From: Campylobacterales bacterium
Lineage (GTDB): Bacteria > Campylobacterota > Campylobacteria > Campylobacterales > JALSKU01
Length of the DNA: 14,464 nt
Reading direction: 5' to 3'
Assembly (NCBI GenBank): GCA_027038335.1
Contig: JALVWI010000067.1
Coordinates: 1 to 14,464, forward strand
Positions 1 through 7,117 of this stretch are shown here, piece by piece; the first letter of the stretch is position 1, and each line of letters starts with the position of its first letter. A model generated the notes under the pieces. The model saw only the letters and a program-made list of their open reading frames with translations, was not told where the DNA came from and searched no databases. Position numbers and translations under genes: made by a program.

Positions 1-55
1 GGGTAATAGGACCTATTTTTATACTGCTATATTTTGAAAAGTCTATTGTTTTCAC
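1..55 (-). CDS. murB: UDP-N-acetylmuramate dehydrogenase MurB, N-terminal fragment
   Basis: MurB reduces UDP-GlcNAc-enolpyruvate to UDP-MurNAc in the cytoplasmic stage of peptidoglycan synthesis. Only the first 18 codons lie in the window; the gene continues past the left edge. Reading the minus strand from a GTG at 55-53 gives VKTIDFSKYSSIKIGPIT, which resembles the start of campylobacterial MurB proteins (a short acidic/aromatic start followed by KYSS-x-[KR]IG). The GTG overlaps the fliQ stop as GTGA (positions 55-52), so translation is probably coupled to fliQ. A fliQ-murB pair is a known gene order in Campylobacter, which supports the call. The fragment is too short to show any FAD-binding or catalytic motif. 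Confidence 0.72.
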   Translation of the reverse strand, partial: MKTIDFSKYSSIKIGPIT

Positions 56-321
56 GAGATAAAAGTCGGTATCATATTTAGTATTTTAGTAGTAAATTCT
101 ATCATCATATTCATCATCCAAGGCATTGTAAATATGATAACAACAACAACCAATATAATCTTTGGAACAAAGCTAAGGGTCATTTCATTTATCTGGGTTG
201 TGGCTTGGAAGATACTGATGGCAAGTCCTGCTAAAAGTCCGGAAAGCAACATAGGCAAAGATAGATAAAGTGCGATTTTAAATGTCTCTACTCCTAAACC
301 TATAAGCTTAGCTTCCATCAT
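52..321 (-). CDS. fliQ: Flagellar type III export apparatus protein FliQ
   Basis: FliQ is a small inner-membrane subunit of the flagellar type III export gate (with FliP, FliR, FlhB and FlhA). The 89-residue product has the usual family length and two hydrophobic helices (about residues 14-36 and 52-73), joined by the polar stretch ISIFQATTQINEMTLSF that is characteristic of FliQ (Q-A-x-T-Q-I-x-E-x-T). Two consecutive ATG codons (321-316) can start it. The first overlaps the TGA of mqnD as ATGA. An AGGGGG Shine-Dalgarno tract at 324-330 serves either one, so the exact start is ambiguous by one codon. It lies between mqnD and murB in one minus-strand operon. Its isolation from other flagellar genes is normal in Campylobacterota, where such genes are scattered. 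Confidence 0.95.
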   Translation of the reverse strand: MMEAKLIGLGVETFKIALYLSLPMLLSGLLAGLAISIFQATTQINEMTLSFVPKIILVVVVIIFTMPWMMNMMIEFTTKILNMIPTFIS

Positions 322-1190
322 TGCCCCCTTAGCTCTTTATATTTGATCGGTATAAAAAAATCTTCACACTCTATCGCTTCATCAAAATATCCCCCGTCAT
401 ACCCTACCCTAAAAAGTTTATCAAGTGCTTTCTTTTGTGTTTCATTTAGCGTAACTGAGTTATCGTTTGCATATAGATCAAGATATGTTTTTAGCTTCTC
501 TTCATCAACTCTTATAAGATCTCTTTCTAGTAGCATTTTTGAAGCTAGATTTATATTTTTTCTTGCCACTTCTACCGCACGAGTTAGTATCTCTTCGCAC
601 TCTATGGCACTACTTAACGGAATTGAGCGCCTTATGGCCATACCTCCTAGGGGTAAAGGCAGCTCCTCTTTGGCAAGTTCTAGCCATATATCCCAAAGTT
701 CTCTCTCAACACAAAGCGAACTATCAAAATCCAATATACTCTCATGTATCAAAACTCCGGCATCTACTTCATCATCTAAAACAGCTTTTTCAATTTCTAA
801 AAAATTTTTATAAATTATCTTAGCATCCGGATATGCTATCTTAAAAAGTAGAGCATTTGTGGTATTTTCTCCGCTAAGAGCTACTTTGAAATTTTTCTTT
901 AACTTTTTATCTCTCTTTTTTATGAGCTTTGGTCCATACCCTTCTCCAAAACTAACTGCTGTTCTAAGAAGTGCATACTCATCTTTTATCTTTGGATACA
1001 AACCAAAGCTGATGGCCGTTATGTCATAGATATTTTTTAAAGCCTCTTTGTTAAGAGTTTCTATATCAAGAGCTATGTTTGAAAATGTAAAATCCTTTGA
1101 ATCAACCCAACCGAACTTAATAGCATAATACATAAAAATATCATCAGCATCAGGAGAGTGGGCTACTATTATCTCTTTCTTGTTTGGCAA
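318..1190 (-). CDS. mqnD: 1,4-dihydroxy-6-naphthoate synthase (futalosine menaquinone pathway)
   Basis: MqnD converts cyclic de-hypoxanthine futalosine to 1,4-dihydroxy-6-naphthoate in the futalosine route to menaquinone, the pathway used by Campylobacterota. The 290-residue protein has the periplasmic-binding-protein-like fold expected of MqnA/MqnD. Visible landmarks are HSPDADDIF (11-19), the substrate-loop GENTTNALL (107-115, in place of the usual G-H-T-T-A-x-x-L), the IHES motif with the conserved histidine (148-151) and LPLPLGG (177-183). These fit MqnD better than MqnA. The start codon is TTG at 1190-1188, with a GAGGTG Shine-Dalgarno at 1200-1195; no in-frame ATG exists nearby. The stop overlaps the fliQ start. 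A -10 box in the divergent region with recA probably drives mqnD-fliQ-murB. Confidence 0.88.
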   Translation of the reverse strand: MPNKKEIIVAHSPDADDIFMYYAIKFGWVDSKDFTFSNIALDIETLNKEALKNIYDITAISFGLYPKIKDEYALLRTAVSFGEGYGPKLIKKRDKKLKKNFKVALSGENTTNALLFKIAYPDAKIIYKNFLEIEKAVLDDEVDAGVLIHESILDFDSSLCVERELWDIWLELAKEELPLPLGGMAIRRSIPLSSAIECEEILTRAVEVARKNINLASKMLLERDLIRVDEEKLKTYLDLYANDNSVTLNETQKKALDKLFRVGYDGGYFDEAIECEDFFIPIKYKELRGQ

Positions 1191-1194
1191 AAAT

Positions 1195-1200
1195 CACCTC
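1195..1200 (-). promoter_or_regulatory. Ribosome binding site fixing the TTG start of mqnD
   Basis: GAGGTG on the minus strand, followed 4 nt later by TTG at 1190-1188. It is the only good Shine-Dalgarno near the 5' end of the frame, and no in-frame ATG occurs before the conserved HSPDADD segment, so it decides in favour of the TTG start. Confidence 0.7.
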
Positions 1201-1217
1201 AAATTTCATTTTGAAAG

Positions 1218-1252
1218 ATTTTATCATTTATTTAATGAAAAGATGATAAAAT
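1218..1252. promoter_or_regulatory. Divergent recA / mqnD promoters with mirrored -10 boxes
   Basis: A perfect 10-bp inverted repeat, ATTTTATCAT (1218-1227) and ATGATAAAAT (1243-1252), frames a 15-nt centre. Each arm contains an extended -10 box TGATAAAAT: one reads rightward (TAAAAT 1247-1252, expected transcription start near 1259, upstream of the recA ribosome site AAAGG at 1269-1273). The other reads leftward (TAAAAT on the minus strand, 1223-1218, expected start near 1211, just before the mqnD ribosome site). No -35 consensus is visible for either, as is usual for sigma70 promoters of Campylobacterota. The promoter assignment is inference; the repeat itself is seen directly. Confidence 0.6.
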
Positions 1253-1279
1253 AAATAATTCTCTAATAAAAGGTAAAAA

Positions 1280-2305
1280 ATGGCTGTAGATGAAAGCAAA
1301 AAAAAGGCACTTGACCTAACTATAAAACAACTTGATAAAACATTTGGCAAGGGTACTTTAGTAAGACTTGGCGAAAAAGTTATAGAACCTATAGAAGCTA
1401 TAAGTACAGGTTCTATCGGACTTGATATAGCTTTGGGCATAGGAGGAGTTCCAAAAGGAAGAGTTATCGAAGTATATGGACCTGAGAGTTCCGGTAAAAC
1501 TACTTTAGCCTTACAAATAACGGCTGAAGCCCAAAAAAAGGGAGGAATTTGTGCTTTTATAGATGCTGAACATGCTCTTGATGTAAAATATGCACAAAAT
1601 TTAGGAGTTGATACGGACAATCTTTTGGTTTCTCAGCCTGATTACGGTGAACAAGCATTGGACATAGTCGAAAGTATTGCAAGAAGCGGTGCGGTGGATT
1701 TGATAGTGATTGACTCAGTTGCAGCTTTGACGCCAAAAAGTGAGATAGATGGGGATATGGGAGATACTCATGTAGGACTTCAAGCTAGACTTATGAGCCA
1801 AGCTCTTAGAAAACTTACGGGAATTTTGCATAAAATGAATACAACTGTTATATTTATCAATCAGATAAGGATGAAGATAGGTATGATGGGGTATGGAAGT
1901 CCGGAAACTACTACCGGAGGAAATGCTTTGAAGTTTTATGCAAGTGTAAGGATAGATGTAAGAAGAATTGCTACTTTAAAACAAGCTGATGAGAGTATAG
2001 GAAATAGAGTAAAAGCAAAAGTGGTTAAAAATAAAGTAGCACCTCCATTTAAAATAGCTGAATTTGATGTAATGTTCGGTGAAGGTATATCAAAAGAGGG
2101 TGAGTTGGTTGACTATGGCGTAAAACTTGACATTATAGATAAAAGTGGAGCTTGGTTTAGTTACAAAGATAAAAAACTAGGGCAAGGAAGAGAAAAAGTA
2201 AAAGCTCTTTTAAAAGAGGATAAAGAGTTGGCTAAAACTATAGAAAATGAATTGAAAGTTGCAATGGGCTTTGAAGAGAGTGTGAAAGAAGGAGAAAAAG
2301 AATGA
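1280..2305 (+). CDS. recA: Recombinase RecA
   Basis: RecA forms the ATP-dependent filament on single-stranded DNA that catalyses strand exchange in recombinational repair. The 341-residue protein is of typical length. It shows the Walker A motif GPESSGKTT (67-75), catalytic Glu97 in the segment IDAEHA, Walker B DLIVID (140-145) and the L2 DNA-binding region with INQIRMKIG followed by TTTGGNALKFYASVR. The C-terminus is short and rich in Glu and Lys (ESVKEGEKE). The ATG at 1280 follows AAAGG with a 6-nt gap. The stop overlaps the eno start as ATGA (2302-2305), so recA heads a coupled operon. I see no obvious LexA-type operator upstream; Campylobacterota such as Campylobacter lack LexA, so SOS control is not expected. 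Confidence 0.98.
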   Translation: MAVDESKKKALDLTIKQLDKTFGKGTLVRLGEKVIEPIEAISTGSIGLDIALGIGGVPKGRVIEVYGPESSGKTTLALQITAEAQKKGGICAFIDAEHALDVKYAQNLGVDTDNLLVSQPDYGEQALDIVESIARSGAVDLIVIDSVAALTPKSEIDGDMGDTHVGLQARLMSQALRKLTGILHKMNTTVIFINQIRMKIGMMGYGSPETTTGGNALKFYASVRIDVRRIATLKQADESIGNRVKAKVVKNKVAPPFKIAEFDVMFGEGISKEGELVDYGVKLDIIDKSGAWFSYKDKKLGQGREKVKALLKEDKELAKTIENELKVAMGFEESVKEGEKE

Positions 2306-3573
2306 TATATATAGAGGATATTTATGCAGAGGAAGTTTTAGATAGCAGAGGCAATCCAACCGTAAAAGCTACCGTAGCATTAAGTGACGGTACCGTTCAA
2401 AGTGCCATAGTTCCAAGTGGAGCTAGTACAGGTAGCAAAGAAGCATTAGAGCTTAGAGACGGTGATAAAAGTAGATATTTTGGAAAAGGTGTTTTAAAAG
2501 CTTGTGAAAATGTCAATACTATTATAGCCGATGCACTTATAGGAGTATCGCCTTTTAACCAGACTGAAATCGATACTATTATAAAAGAGTGTGACGGAAC
2601 AGACAATTACGGCGAACTTGGAGCAAATGCGGCACTTGGAGTATCTATGGCAGTAGCTAGAGTTGCTGCTACATCTTTAAATGAGCCGTTATATAAATAC
2701 TTAGGCGGAGCAAATGCCTCTGTCATACCGGCTCCTATGCTAAATATTATAAACGGTGGAAGCCATGCAGATAACAGTGTGGACTTTCAAGAGTATATGA
2801 TCATGCCATTGGGTTTTGAAACTTTTGAAAAGGCTTTGCAAGCTGCTAGTGAAGTATATCATACACTAAAAAGACTTATCTCAGAAGCTGGACACTCCAC
2901 AGGTCTTGGAGATGAAGGTGGTTTTGCACCAAATTTTAAAAATAATGTAGAGCCGTTAGAGTTTATAGTAAATGCTATCACAAAAGCTGGGTATAAACCC
3001 GGAGATGAGATAGCTATAACTATGGATCCTGCTAGTAGTGAATTTTACAAAGACGGCAAATATGAGCTAAAAGGTGAAGGAAAGTCTCTGAGCAGTAAAG
3101 AGATGGTTGATTATTATGAGGAGTTGGTATCAAAATTTCCTATCGTATCCATAGAAGATGGTCTTGAGGAGAATGATTGGGAAGGTTGGAAAATAATGAG
3201 TGAAAGGCTAGGAGATAAGATACAGCTTGTTGGAGATGATCTTTTTGTAACTAATTCCAAATATCTTCAAGAGGGTATTGATAGAGGTGTAGCAAACTCG
3301 ATTTTAATAAAACTAAATCAGATAGGAACGGTTAGTGAAACTATGCAAACTATGAGACTTGCTTATAGGCATGGCTATACATGTGTGGTAAGTCATAGAA
3401 GCGGTGAAAGCGAAGATGCATTTATAGCTGATTTTGCAGTAGCGATGAATACAGGACAGATAAAAACAGGAGCTCCGGCAAGAAGTGAAAGAATAGCTAA
3501 GTATAACAGACTTCTCTCGATAGAGAGAGAAATAGGCTTTAGTGAATTTCTAGGTAGTAAAATATTTAGCTAA
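2302..3573 (+). CDS. eno: Enolase (phosphopyruvate hydratase)
   Basis: Enolase interconverts 2-phosphoglycerate and phosphoenolpyruvate in glycolysis and gluconeogenesis, with Mg2+ as cofactor. The 423-residue product is full length. The substrate and catalytic loops are intact: SGASTGSKEALELRD (39-53), GGSHADN with the conserved His (152-158), the catalytic acid/base pair Glu205 (GDEGGFAPN) and Lys337 (LIKLNQIG), and SHRSGESED (364-372). The metal ligands correspond to Asp242, Glu285 (SIEDGLEE) and Asp312 (GDDLFVTN). It overlaps recA by four bases (ATGA), and a recA-eno order is also known in Campylobacter. The next gene follows two bases after the stop. Confidence 0.98.
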   Translation: MIYIEDIYAEEVLDSRGNPTVKATVALSDGTVQSAIVPSGASTGSKEALELRDGDKSRYFGKGVLKACENVNTIIADALIGVSPFNQTEIDTIIKECDGTDNYGELGANAALGVSMAVARVAATSLNEPLYKYLGGANASVIPAPMLNIINGGSHADNSVDFQEYMIMPLGFETFEKALQAASEVYHTLKRLISEAGHSTGLGDEGGFAPNFKNNVEPLEFIVNAITKAGYKPGDEIAITMDPASSEFYKDGKYELKGEGKSLSSKEMVDYYEELVSKFPIVSIEDGLEENDWEGWKIMSERLGDKIQLVGDDLFVTNSKYLQEGIDRGVANSILIKLNQIGTVSETMQTMRLAYRHGYTCVVSHRSGESEDAFIADFAVAMNTGQIKTGAPARSERIAKYNRLLSIEREIGFSEFLGSKIFS

Positions 3574-3575
3574 TT

Positions 3576-3851
3576 ATGGCAAGCCACCAAGTCCTAGAGG
3601 AGTTTAAAACACCGAAAAAAAAAGGTTTATATCTTATTTTAAAAATTTCTTTTTTGATTGTTGTAGTTATAGGGCTTGGTGTATATGTGGGCGATCTTTT
3701 GTATGGTAAAAATTCACTTGAGGTACTCTTGAACCTTCAAGATAAAAAAACTTTATTTAAGAATGAGATACAAAAATATAAAAAAGAGAATGCCAAATTG
3801 CAAAAAGAGTATTTTGAACTGTTGCAGCTAGAACCTGAGCAGAACAAATAA
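3576..3851 (+). CDS. FtsB/DivIC-like septum formation initiator family protein
   Basis: A 91-residue single-pass membrane protein. A short basic cytoplasmic tail (KTPKKKG, about 11-17) is followed by one hydrophobic helix (about 19-42). A predicted coiled coil follows, rich in Lys, Glu and Leu (about 55-85, NLQDKKTLFKNEIQKYKKEN). That layout matches the FtsB/DivIC family, bitopic proteins whose periplasmic coiled coil pairs with FtsL in the divisome. Sequence identity in this family is low, so the call rests on architecture and on position. It starts two bases after the eno stop without a convincing Shine-Dalgarno, suggesting translational coupling, and it precedes an AMIN-domain envelope protein. 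A small coiled-coil protein of unrelated role cannot be excluded. Confidence 0.7.
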   Translation: MASHQVLEEFKTPKKKGLYLILKISFLIVVVIGLGVYVGDLLYGKNSLEVLLNLQDKKTLFKNEIQKYKKENAKLQKEYFELLQLEPEQNK

Positions 3852-3862
3852 GGAGATTTTAA

Positions 3863-4480
3863 ATGAAAAAAATTATGTTGGTATTGTTCCTTTTAAGCCT
3901 TGCTTTAATGGCAAGAGACAATCCTTTCAAGCCTGTTGTATCAAGTAAAGATATGGGTAAGGCTACTAATATTTTAAGAACTTATGCTCCTTTAAAAATT
4001 GAAAAGTTTACTCTTCCGAGCTCCTCAAGAGTTTTGAAAAAAATAAAATTTGAAATATTAAATGTTGATGGGAGTATAAGCGAAGTAAATTTTGATGTAA
4101 ATAAAAAAATAGATTGGCACAAAAAGATTATTCTTTCAAATATTCCTGTAAAATTTAAAAATAAACCAAAAAAAATTGAGTCCAAACTTTTAAAACCTTT
4201 TAAATTTCTTACGATACTTATAGATAAAAATAGACTTCTTTTAAAAACAAAAGATAGCCTCATAAGACAACTATTTTTTTCAAAACCATATAAGATAGCC
4301 ATAGATTTAAAAAGGACTGTATCATTTTATACAAAAATCATAAAACTAAAAAATCCACCTTTTACAAAAGTAGTCATAGGCAATCACGGGAAATTTTACA
4401 GAGTAGTTTTGCAGCTTGACGGTAAATATCGCTACAAGATCAAAAAAAATAGCAATGGTTATCTAGTAGAACTTTTTTGA
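3863..4480 (+). CDS. Secreted AMIN-domain-containing protein
   Basis: A 205-residue exported protein. Residues 1-17 form a signal peptide (KK, hydrophobic LVLFLLSLAL, then M-A before R-D), with likely cleavage after Ala17; the mature protein begins RDNPFKPV. The C-terminal half (about 110-205) has the alternating beta-strand pattern of an AMIN domain, with FFSKPYKIAIDLKR and the closing strand YRYKIKKNSNGYLVELF. AMIN domains bring periplasmic proteins such as AmiC to peptidoglycan or the division site, but there is no amidase domain here. The ribosome site AAGGAG (3850-3855) overlaps the stop of the FtsB-like gene. The pairing with an FtsB-like protein suggests a role in septal or envelope assembly. 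I give no gene symbol because the specific function is unknown to me. Confidence 0.75.
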   Translation: MKKIMLVLFLLSLALMARDNPFKPVVSSKDMGKATNILRTYAPLKIEKFTLPSSSRVLKKIKFEILNVDGSISEVNFDVNKKIDWHKKIILSNIPVKFKNKPKKIESKLLKPFKFLTILIDKNRLLLKTKDSLIRQLFFSKPYKIAIDLKRTVSFYTKIIKLKNPPFTKVVIGNHGKFYRVVLQLDGKYRYKIKKNSNGYLVELF

Positions 4481-4487
4481 AAAAGGG

Positions 4488-4572
4488 TTTAGGATTTAGA
4501 TTGTAGAATTTAGGTTTTAGTTTCTTTATCTCTTCAATTCTAAGCCATAGGCTCTTAGCTTTTAGCTCTAAG
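4488..4572. repeat. Degenerate 7-nt tandem repeat at a convergent gene junction
   Basis: Five successive heptads, TTTAGGA TTTAGAT TGTAGAA TTTAGGT TTTAGTT, occupy 4488-4522 in exact 7-nt register. After a less regular stretch, three more, CTCTTAG CTTTTAG CTCTAAG, occupy 4552-4572 and form the last codons of the antiporter gene. The stretch between holds an imperfect hairpin, CTAAGCC-ATA-GGCTCTTAG (4540-4558). It could act as a weak terminator between the convergent operons, but there is no proper U-tract. The periodicity is seen directly; any role is unknown. Confidence 0.6.
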
Positions 4573-5709
4573 CTTCACTATAACTTTTATCAAAATCATA
4601 GAGAATATAACTTCAAAGATACTCGCAAGTATAAAAGCGTAGTAAACTTCTGTGTTTATAGTCTTTAATTCATAAGCTATACTTACGACTGCTATAAGTA
4701 AAGTCAAAGGCATAGAGTGTGCAAGTGCCAAAAGAGTTCTTTCCTTTATGGTCAATTTTAAAAATACTGCATTTGAGGATATAACTCTCATTGTTATCAT
4801 TAAAAATGTTATAAGGAGTGCATTTTCAAGTAATTTTATATTTTCAAGAGAATTAAGATCCAGTGTAGTTCCGACATATATAAAAAATAGAGGTACTAAA
4901 AATCCAAAACCAAAAGAGGATAATTTGTGTGTCAACTCCTCTTTGTGTTTAAAGAAAGTAGAGATAAAAATACCGGCAATGAAAGCCCCAAAAGCTATCT
5001 CAAGATGAAGATATAAAGATATAGCTATAAGGATAAAAAATATAGAGATTGATATCCTTATATCTTTTTCATCATTATCTTTAAAGGGCATCAAGTATAT
5101 TTTTATGCCCGGATACCACCAAAATAGAATTTCAATCACCTTAAATATGATAATAATAGCCAATAAAAATCCAAGCAGTATAGCTATGGTTTTATAAAAT
5201 TCATATCCTATGCCAAAACTTAGTGCCGCACTAGAAAATGTAACTAAAGTTATACTTATAATTTCTCCTAAAACTCCTACTGTCATTGCTAAGTGCAACC
5301 ACTCTTTATCTTTACCGTACTCATTAAAGAGTGAAATGATAAGCCCTACCGATATAAGAGGCATGGTTATGATAAAGATATTGCCTATATGAAGATAATA
5401 AGATGACAAAAAAGAGAAAATATATAGCAATAATATATAAATTACACTCTTTTTTAAAAGATTTAAGCGCATATTTTTAAAAACTCTTAGATCTACCTCG
5501 GTTCCCGCCAAAAACATAAGATATAAAAAACCAACCTCAGAAATAAGTTTAAATATCTCATTATGGTGTATAAAACCAAAATATCCGGCAAGTGAACCTA
5601 GCATAATTTCTACAGGAGTTAAAGGTAATCTTATAAGTCTTGAAAAATAAGGAGTTGAAATGATGATGATAGAGATAGTTATCATCATTACTATATTTTG
5701 GTGTACCAC
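4555..5709 (-). CDS. Cation:proton antiporter, CPA2 / Na_H_Exchanger type
   Basis: A 384-residue, almost wholly hydrophobic protein with about 11-12 membrane helices, ending in a short basic tail (KLRAKS). FLAGTEVDL (about residues 66-74) is the signature following helix 2 of CPA2 transporters (F-L-x-G-x-E-[IV]-[DN]); GAFIAGIFIS and VPLFFIYVGTTLDL match other conserved helices. These proteins exchange Na+ or K+ for protons across the inner membrane. There is no RCK/TrkA-N domain, unlike KefB/C. The segment VGVLGEIISI has Gly-Glu where many antiporters carry Asn-Asp or Gln-Asp, so ion choice and stoichiometry cannot be read off. The start is GTG at 5709 with AAGGG 6 nt upstream; ATG codons at residues 8-9 are weaker options. 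It follows bioB by 14 nt. Confidence 0.82.
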   Translation of the reverse strand: MVHQNIVMMITISIIIISTPYFSRLIRLPLTPVEIMLGSLAGYFGFIHHNEIFKLISEVGFLYLMFLAGTEVDLRVFKNMRLNLLKKSVIYILLLYIFSFLSSYYLHIGNIFIITMPLISVGLIISLFNEYGKDKEWLHLAMTVGVLGEIISITLVTFSSAALSFGIGYEFYKTIAILLGFLLAIIIIFKVIEILFWWYPGIKIYLMPFKDNDEKDIRISISIFFILIAISLYLHLEIAFGAFIAGIFISTFFKHKEELTHKLSSFGFGFLVPLFFIYVGTTLDLNSLENIKLLENALLITFLMITMRVISSNAVFLKLTIKERTLLALAHSMPLTLLIAVVSIAYELKTINTEVYYAFILASIFEVIFSMILIKVIVKLRAKS

Positions 5710-5723
5710 TATAATCCCTTATA

Positions 5724-6563
5724 TTATTTGCAACTATCGGCTATCTCATATCCAAGTGCAGTTATGGCTTTTATATCTTCCTTAGCTTGATTTCCCTTTG
5801 TGGTTAGATAATTTCCTATGACTATGGAATTTGCACCATATTTAAAAATTTCCGGCCATTTATCTTTAAAAGTTATCTCTCTTCCTCCTGCAACCATTAT
5901 CCTACTGTTTGGTAGAGCCAAAGAGACTTTTTCTATCCAATGTAGTGCTTGTTGCATATCAAAAATTTTATTTTCTAAAGGCAATGCCGGGTTTGGATGA
6001 AAAAAATTAAGAGGAATTGAGTTGGGAGATAACTCTTTTAAAGAGTTTAAAAATGATTCTCTATCATTTTCACTCTCTCCAAGTCCAAAAATTCCTCCTG
6101 CACAAAGTTTGAGACCTACTTCTTTTATATTGAGACAAGTTTTATATCTTTCATCCCAACTATGGGTTGAGCAAATATTTGGATAATACTCTTTAGAGGT
6201 TTCTAGGTTGTGATTGTAGCTTTTTATGCCGCATTTTTTTAACTCTTTTAGTTGTTCTTTTGTGGCTGTACCGTTGCATGCTATGAGATTGAGATCATTT
6301 ACTTTGGAAGATACCGCAAGGGCTGCTTTACAAACAAATTCTACCTTTTTATCATTTAGTCCTTTGCCGGCACTTACTAGACAAAAACCTGTAGCTCTGT
6401 TTTGTTTGGCAAGTAAAGCTTCATTTACAATAGTATTTATATCTTTTTCTTTATATTTTTTAATGTCAGCATTATTATATGCACTTTGTGTGCAAAAAGA
6501 GCAATCCTCACTACAATTACCGCTTGAAATATTGCTGATAGCACATAAATATATCTTTTTCAT
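5724..6563 (-). CDS. bioB: Biotin synthase, short campylobacterial form
   Basis: BioB is a radical SAM enzyme that inserts sulfur into dethiobiotin to make biotin. The proposed product is 279 residues, lacking the N-terminal 30-40 residues of the E. coli type, as is usual in Campylobacterota. The 4Fe-4S radical SAM cysteines are in CSEDCSFC (Cys17, 21, 24). All counterparts of the 2Fe-2S ligands are present: Cys61 (GFCLV), Cys96 (IACNG), Cys154 (LCAGGI) and Arg228 (GGREI). YNHNLETS and GGIFGLGES are family hallmarks. The frame is open to an ATG at 6581. I prefer the ATG at 6563-6561, which overlaps the upstream stop as ATGA and places the protein start at MKKIYLCAISN, as in related proteins. 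No other biotin gene is nearby. Confidence 0.95.
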   Translation of the reverse strand: MKKIYLCAISNISSGNCSEDCSFCTQSAYNNADIKKYKEKDINTIVNEALLAKQNRATGFCLVSAGKGLNDKKVEFVCKAALAVSSKVNDLNLIACNGTATKEQLKELKKCGIKSYNHNLETSKEYYPNICSTHSWDERYKTCLNIKEVGLKLCAGGIFGLGESENDRESFLNSLKELSPNSIPLNFFHPNPALPLENKIFDMQQALHWIEKVSLALPNSRIMVAGGREITFKDKWPEIFKYGANSIVIGNYLTTKGNQAKEDIKAITALGYEIADSCK

Positions 6564-7072
6564 ACTTGAACTTTTTCGCATAAATAATTTGAATCTTCTT
6601 TTAGCATATCTTTTTCATAGTGATAAATATCCCATGATGTAGCCTTTTTTTCGATAAGAGCAAATTCACTTATAGGTTTTTTCCTAGCACAAATTTCACC
6701 CGGATTGATATATAAAGTCTTATTTTTATACTCAGCTTCAAAATAGTGCGTATGACCAAATACCACTAAGTCACTATCGCCGTTTAAATAGTATGGATGG
6801 TGCATCAATTTTACGGATATATCACTTATATTGAAATAGTGTGGTTCGTTGGATATATTATATTTTTCTGCAAGATTTAACAGATGAAAATCATTATTGC
6901 CAAATATCGCTTTGTATGGCACTTCCGAGCTTTCTAAAAGCCGTAATGACTCTTCAAGAACAATATCTCCGGCATGGATTATAAACTCTGCCCCATCATT
7001 TTTGAGTATCTTTAAGGCATTATCTAAAAGTTCTATCTTTTTATGACTATCAGATACTATACCTATCTTCAT
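6560..7072 (-). CDS. YfcE/MJ0936-type metallophosphoesterase
   Basis: A 170-residue calcineurin-like phosphoesterase with every metal-binding motif of the small YfcE/MJ0936 group: DSH (8-10), GD (35-36), GNND (58-61), HH (91-92) and GHTH (106-109), followed by the typical INPG. These enzymes use two divalent metals to hydrolyse phosphodiesters; the natural substrate is often unknown and cannot be told here. The ATG at 7072-7070 is preferred over a TTG two codons upstream, because AAGGA (7084-7080) sits 7 nt from the ATG but only 1 nt from the TTG. The stop overlaps the bioB start (ATGA). It lies 83 nt after topA in the same direction, so the two may be cotranscribed. Confidence 0.88.
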   Translation of the reverse strand: MKIGIVSDSHKKIELLDNALKILKNDGAEFIIHAGDIVLEESLRLLESSEVPYKAIFGNNDFHLLNLAEKYNISNEPHYFNISDISVKLMHHPYYLNGDSDLVVFGHTHYFEAEYKNKTLYINPGEICARKKPISEFALIEKKATSWDIYHYEKDMLKEDSNYLCEKVQV

Positions 7073-7077
7073 CTGCA

Positions 7078-7090
7078 AATCCTTCGGATT
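7078..7090 (-). promoter_or_regulatory. Small hairpin carrying the phosphoesterase ribosome binding site
   Basis: AATCC-GAA-GGATT on the minus strand makes a 5-bp stem with a 3-nt loop just upstream of the phosphoesterase start, and the Shine-Dalgarno AAGGA lies in the loop and 3' arm. It could modulate initiation, but a stem of this size may be chance. Confidence 0.3.
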
Positions 7091-7117
7091 AAGCTTAGAA
7101 CCGAATAAAGCTCAAAG

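Noticed and set aside
343..813. 156-codon plus-strand open frame opposite mqnD
   Set aside because: It is fully antisense to a well-supported mqnD, is very rich in serine as expected from the complement of an A/T-rich gene, has no recognisable domain, and lacks a good ribosome site.
1228..1620. 130-codon minus-strand open frame across the recA start
   Set aside because: It overlaps the recA promoter and the Walker A region on the opposite strand; the composition is that of a shadow frame.
3982..4302. 106-codon minus-strand frame opposite the AMIN-domain gene
   Set aside because: A shadow of a gene with a signal peptide and a good ribosome site; no domain or start signal supports it.
4540..4558. 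Rho-independent terminator between the AMIN gene and the antiporter
   Set aside because: The hairpin is imperfect (bulged) and neither strand has a run of T after it.
6564..6581. Six-codon longer start of bioB
   Set aside because: No Shine-Dalgarno precedes it, and the ATGA overlap at 6563 gives the expected protein start.
6226..6642. 138-codon plus-strand frame opposite bioB
   Set aside because: It is antisense to conserved BioB residues and has no start signal.
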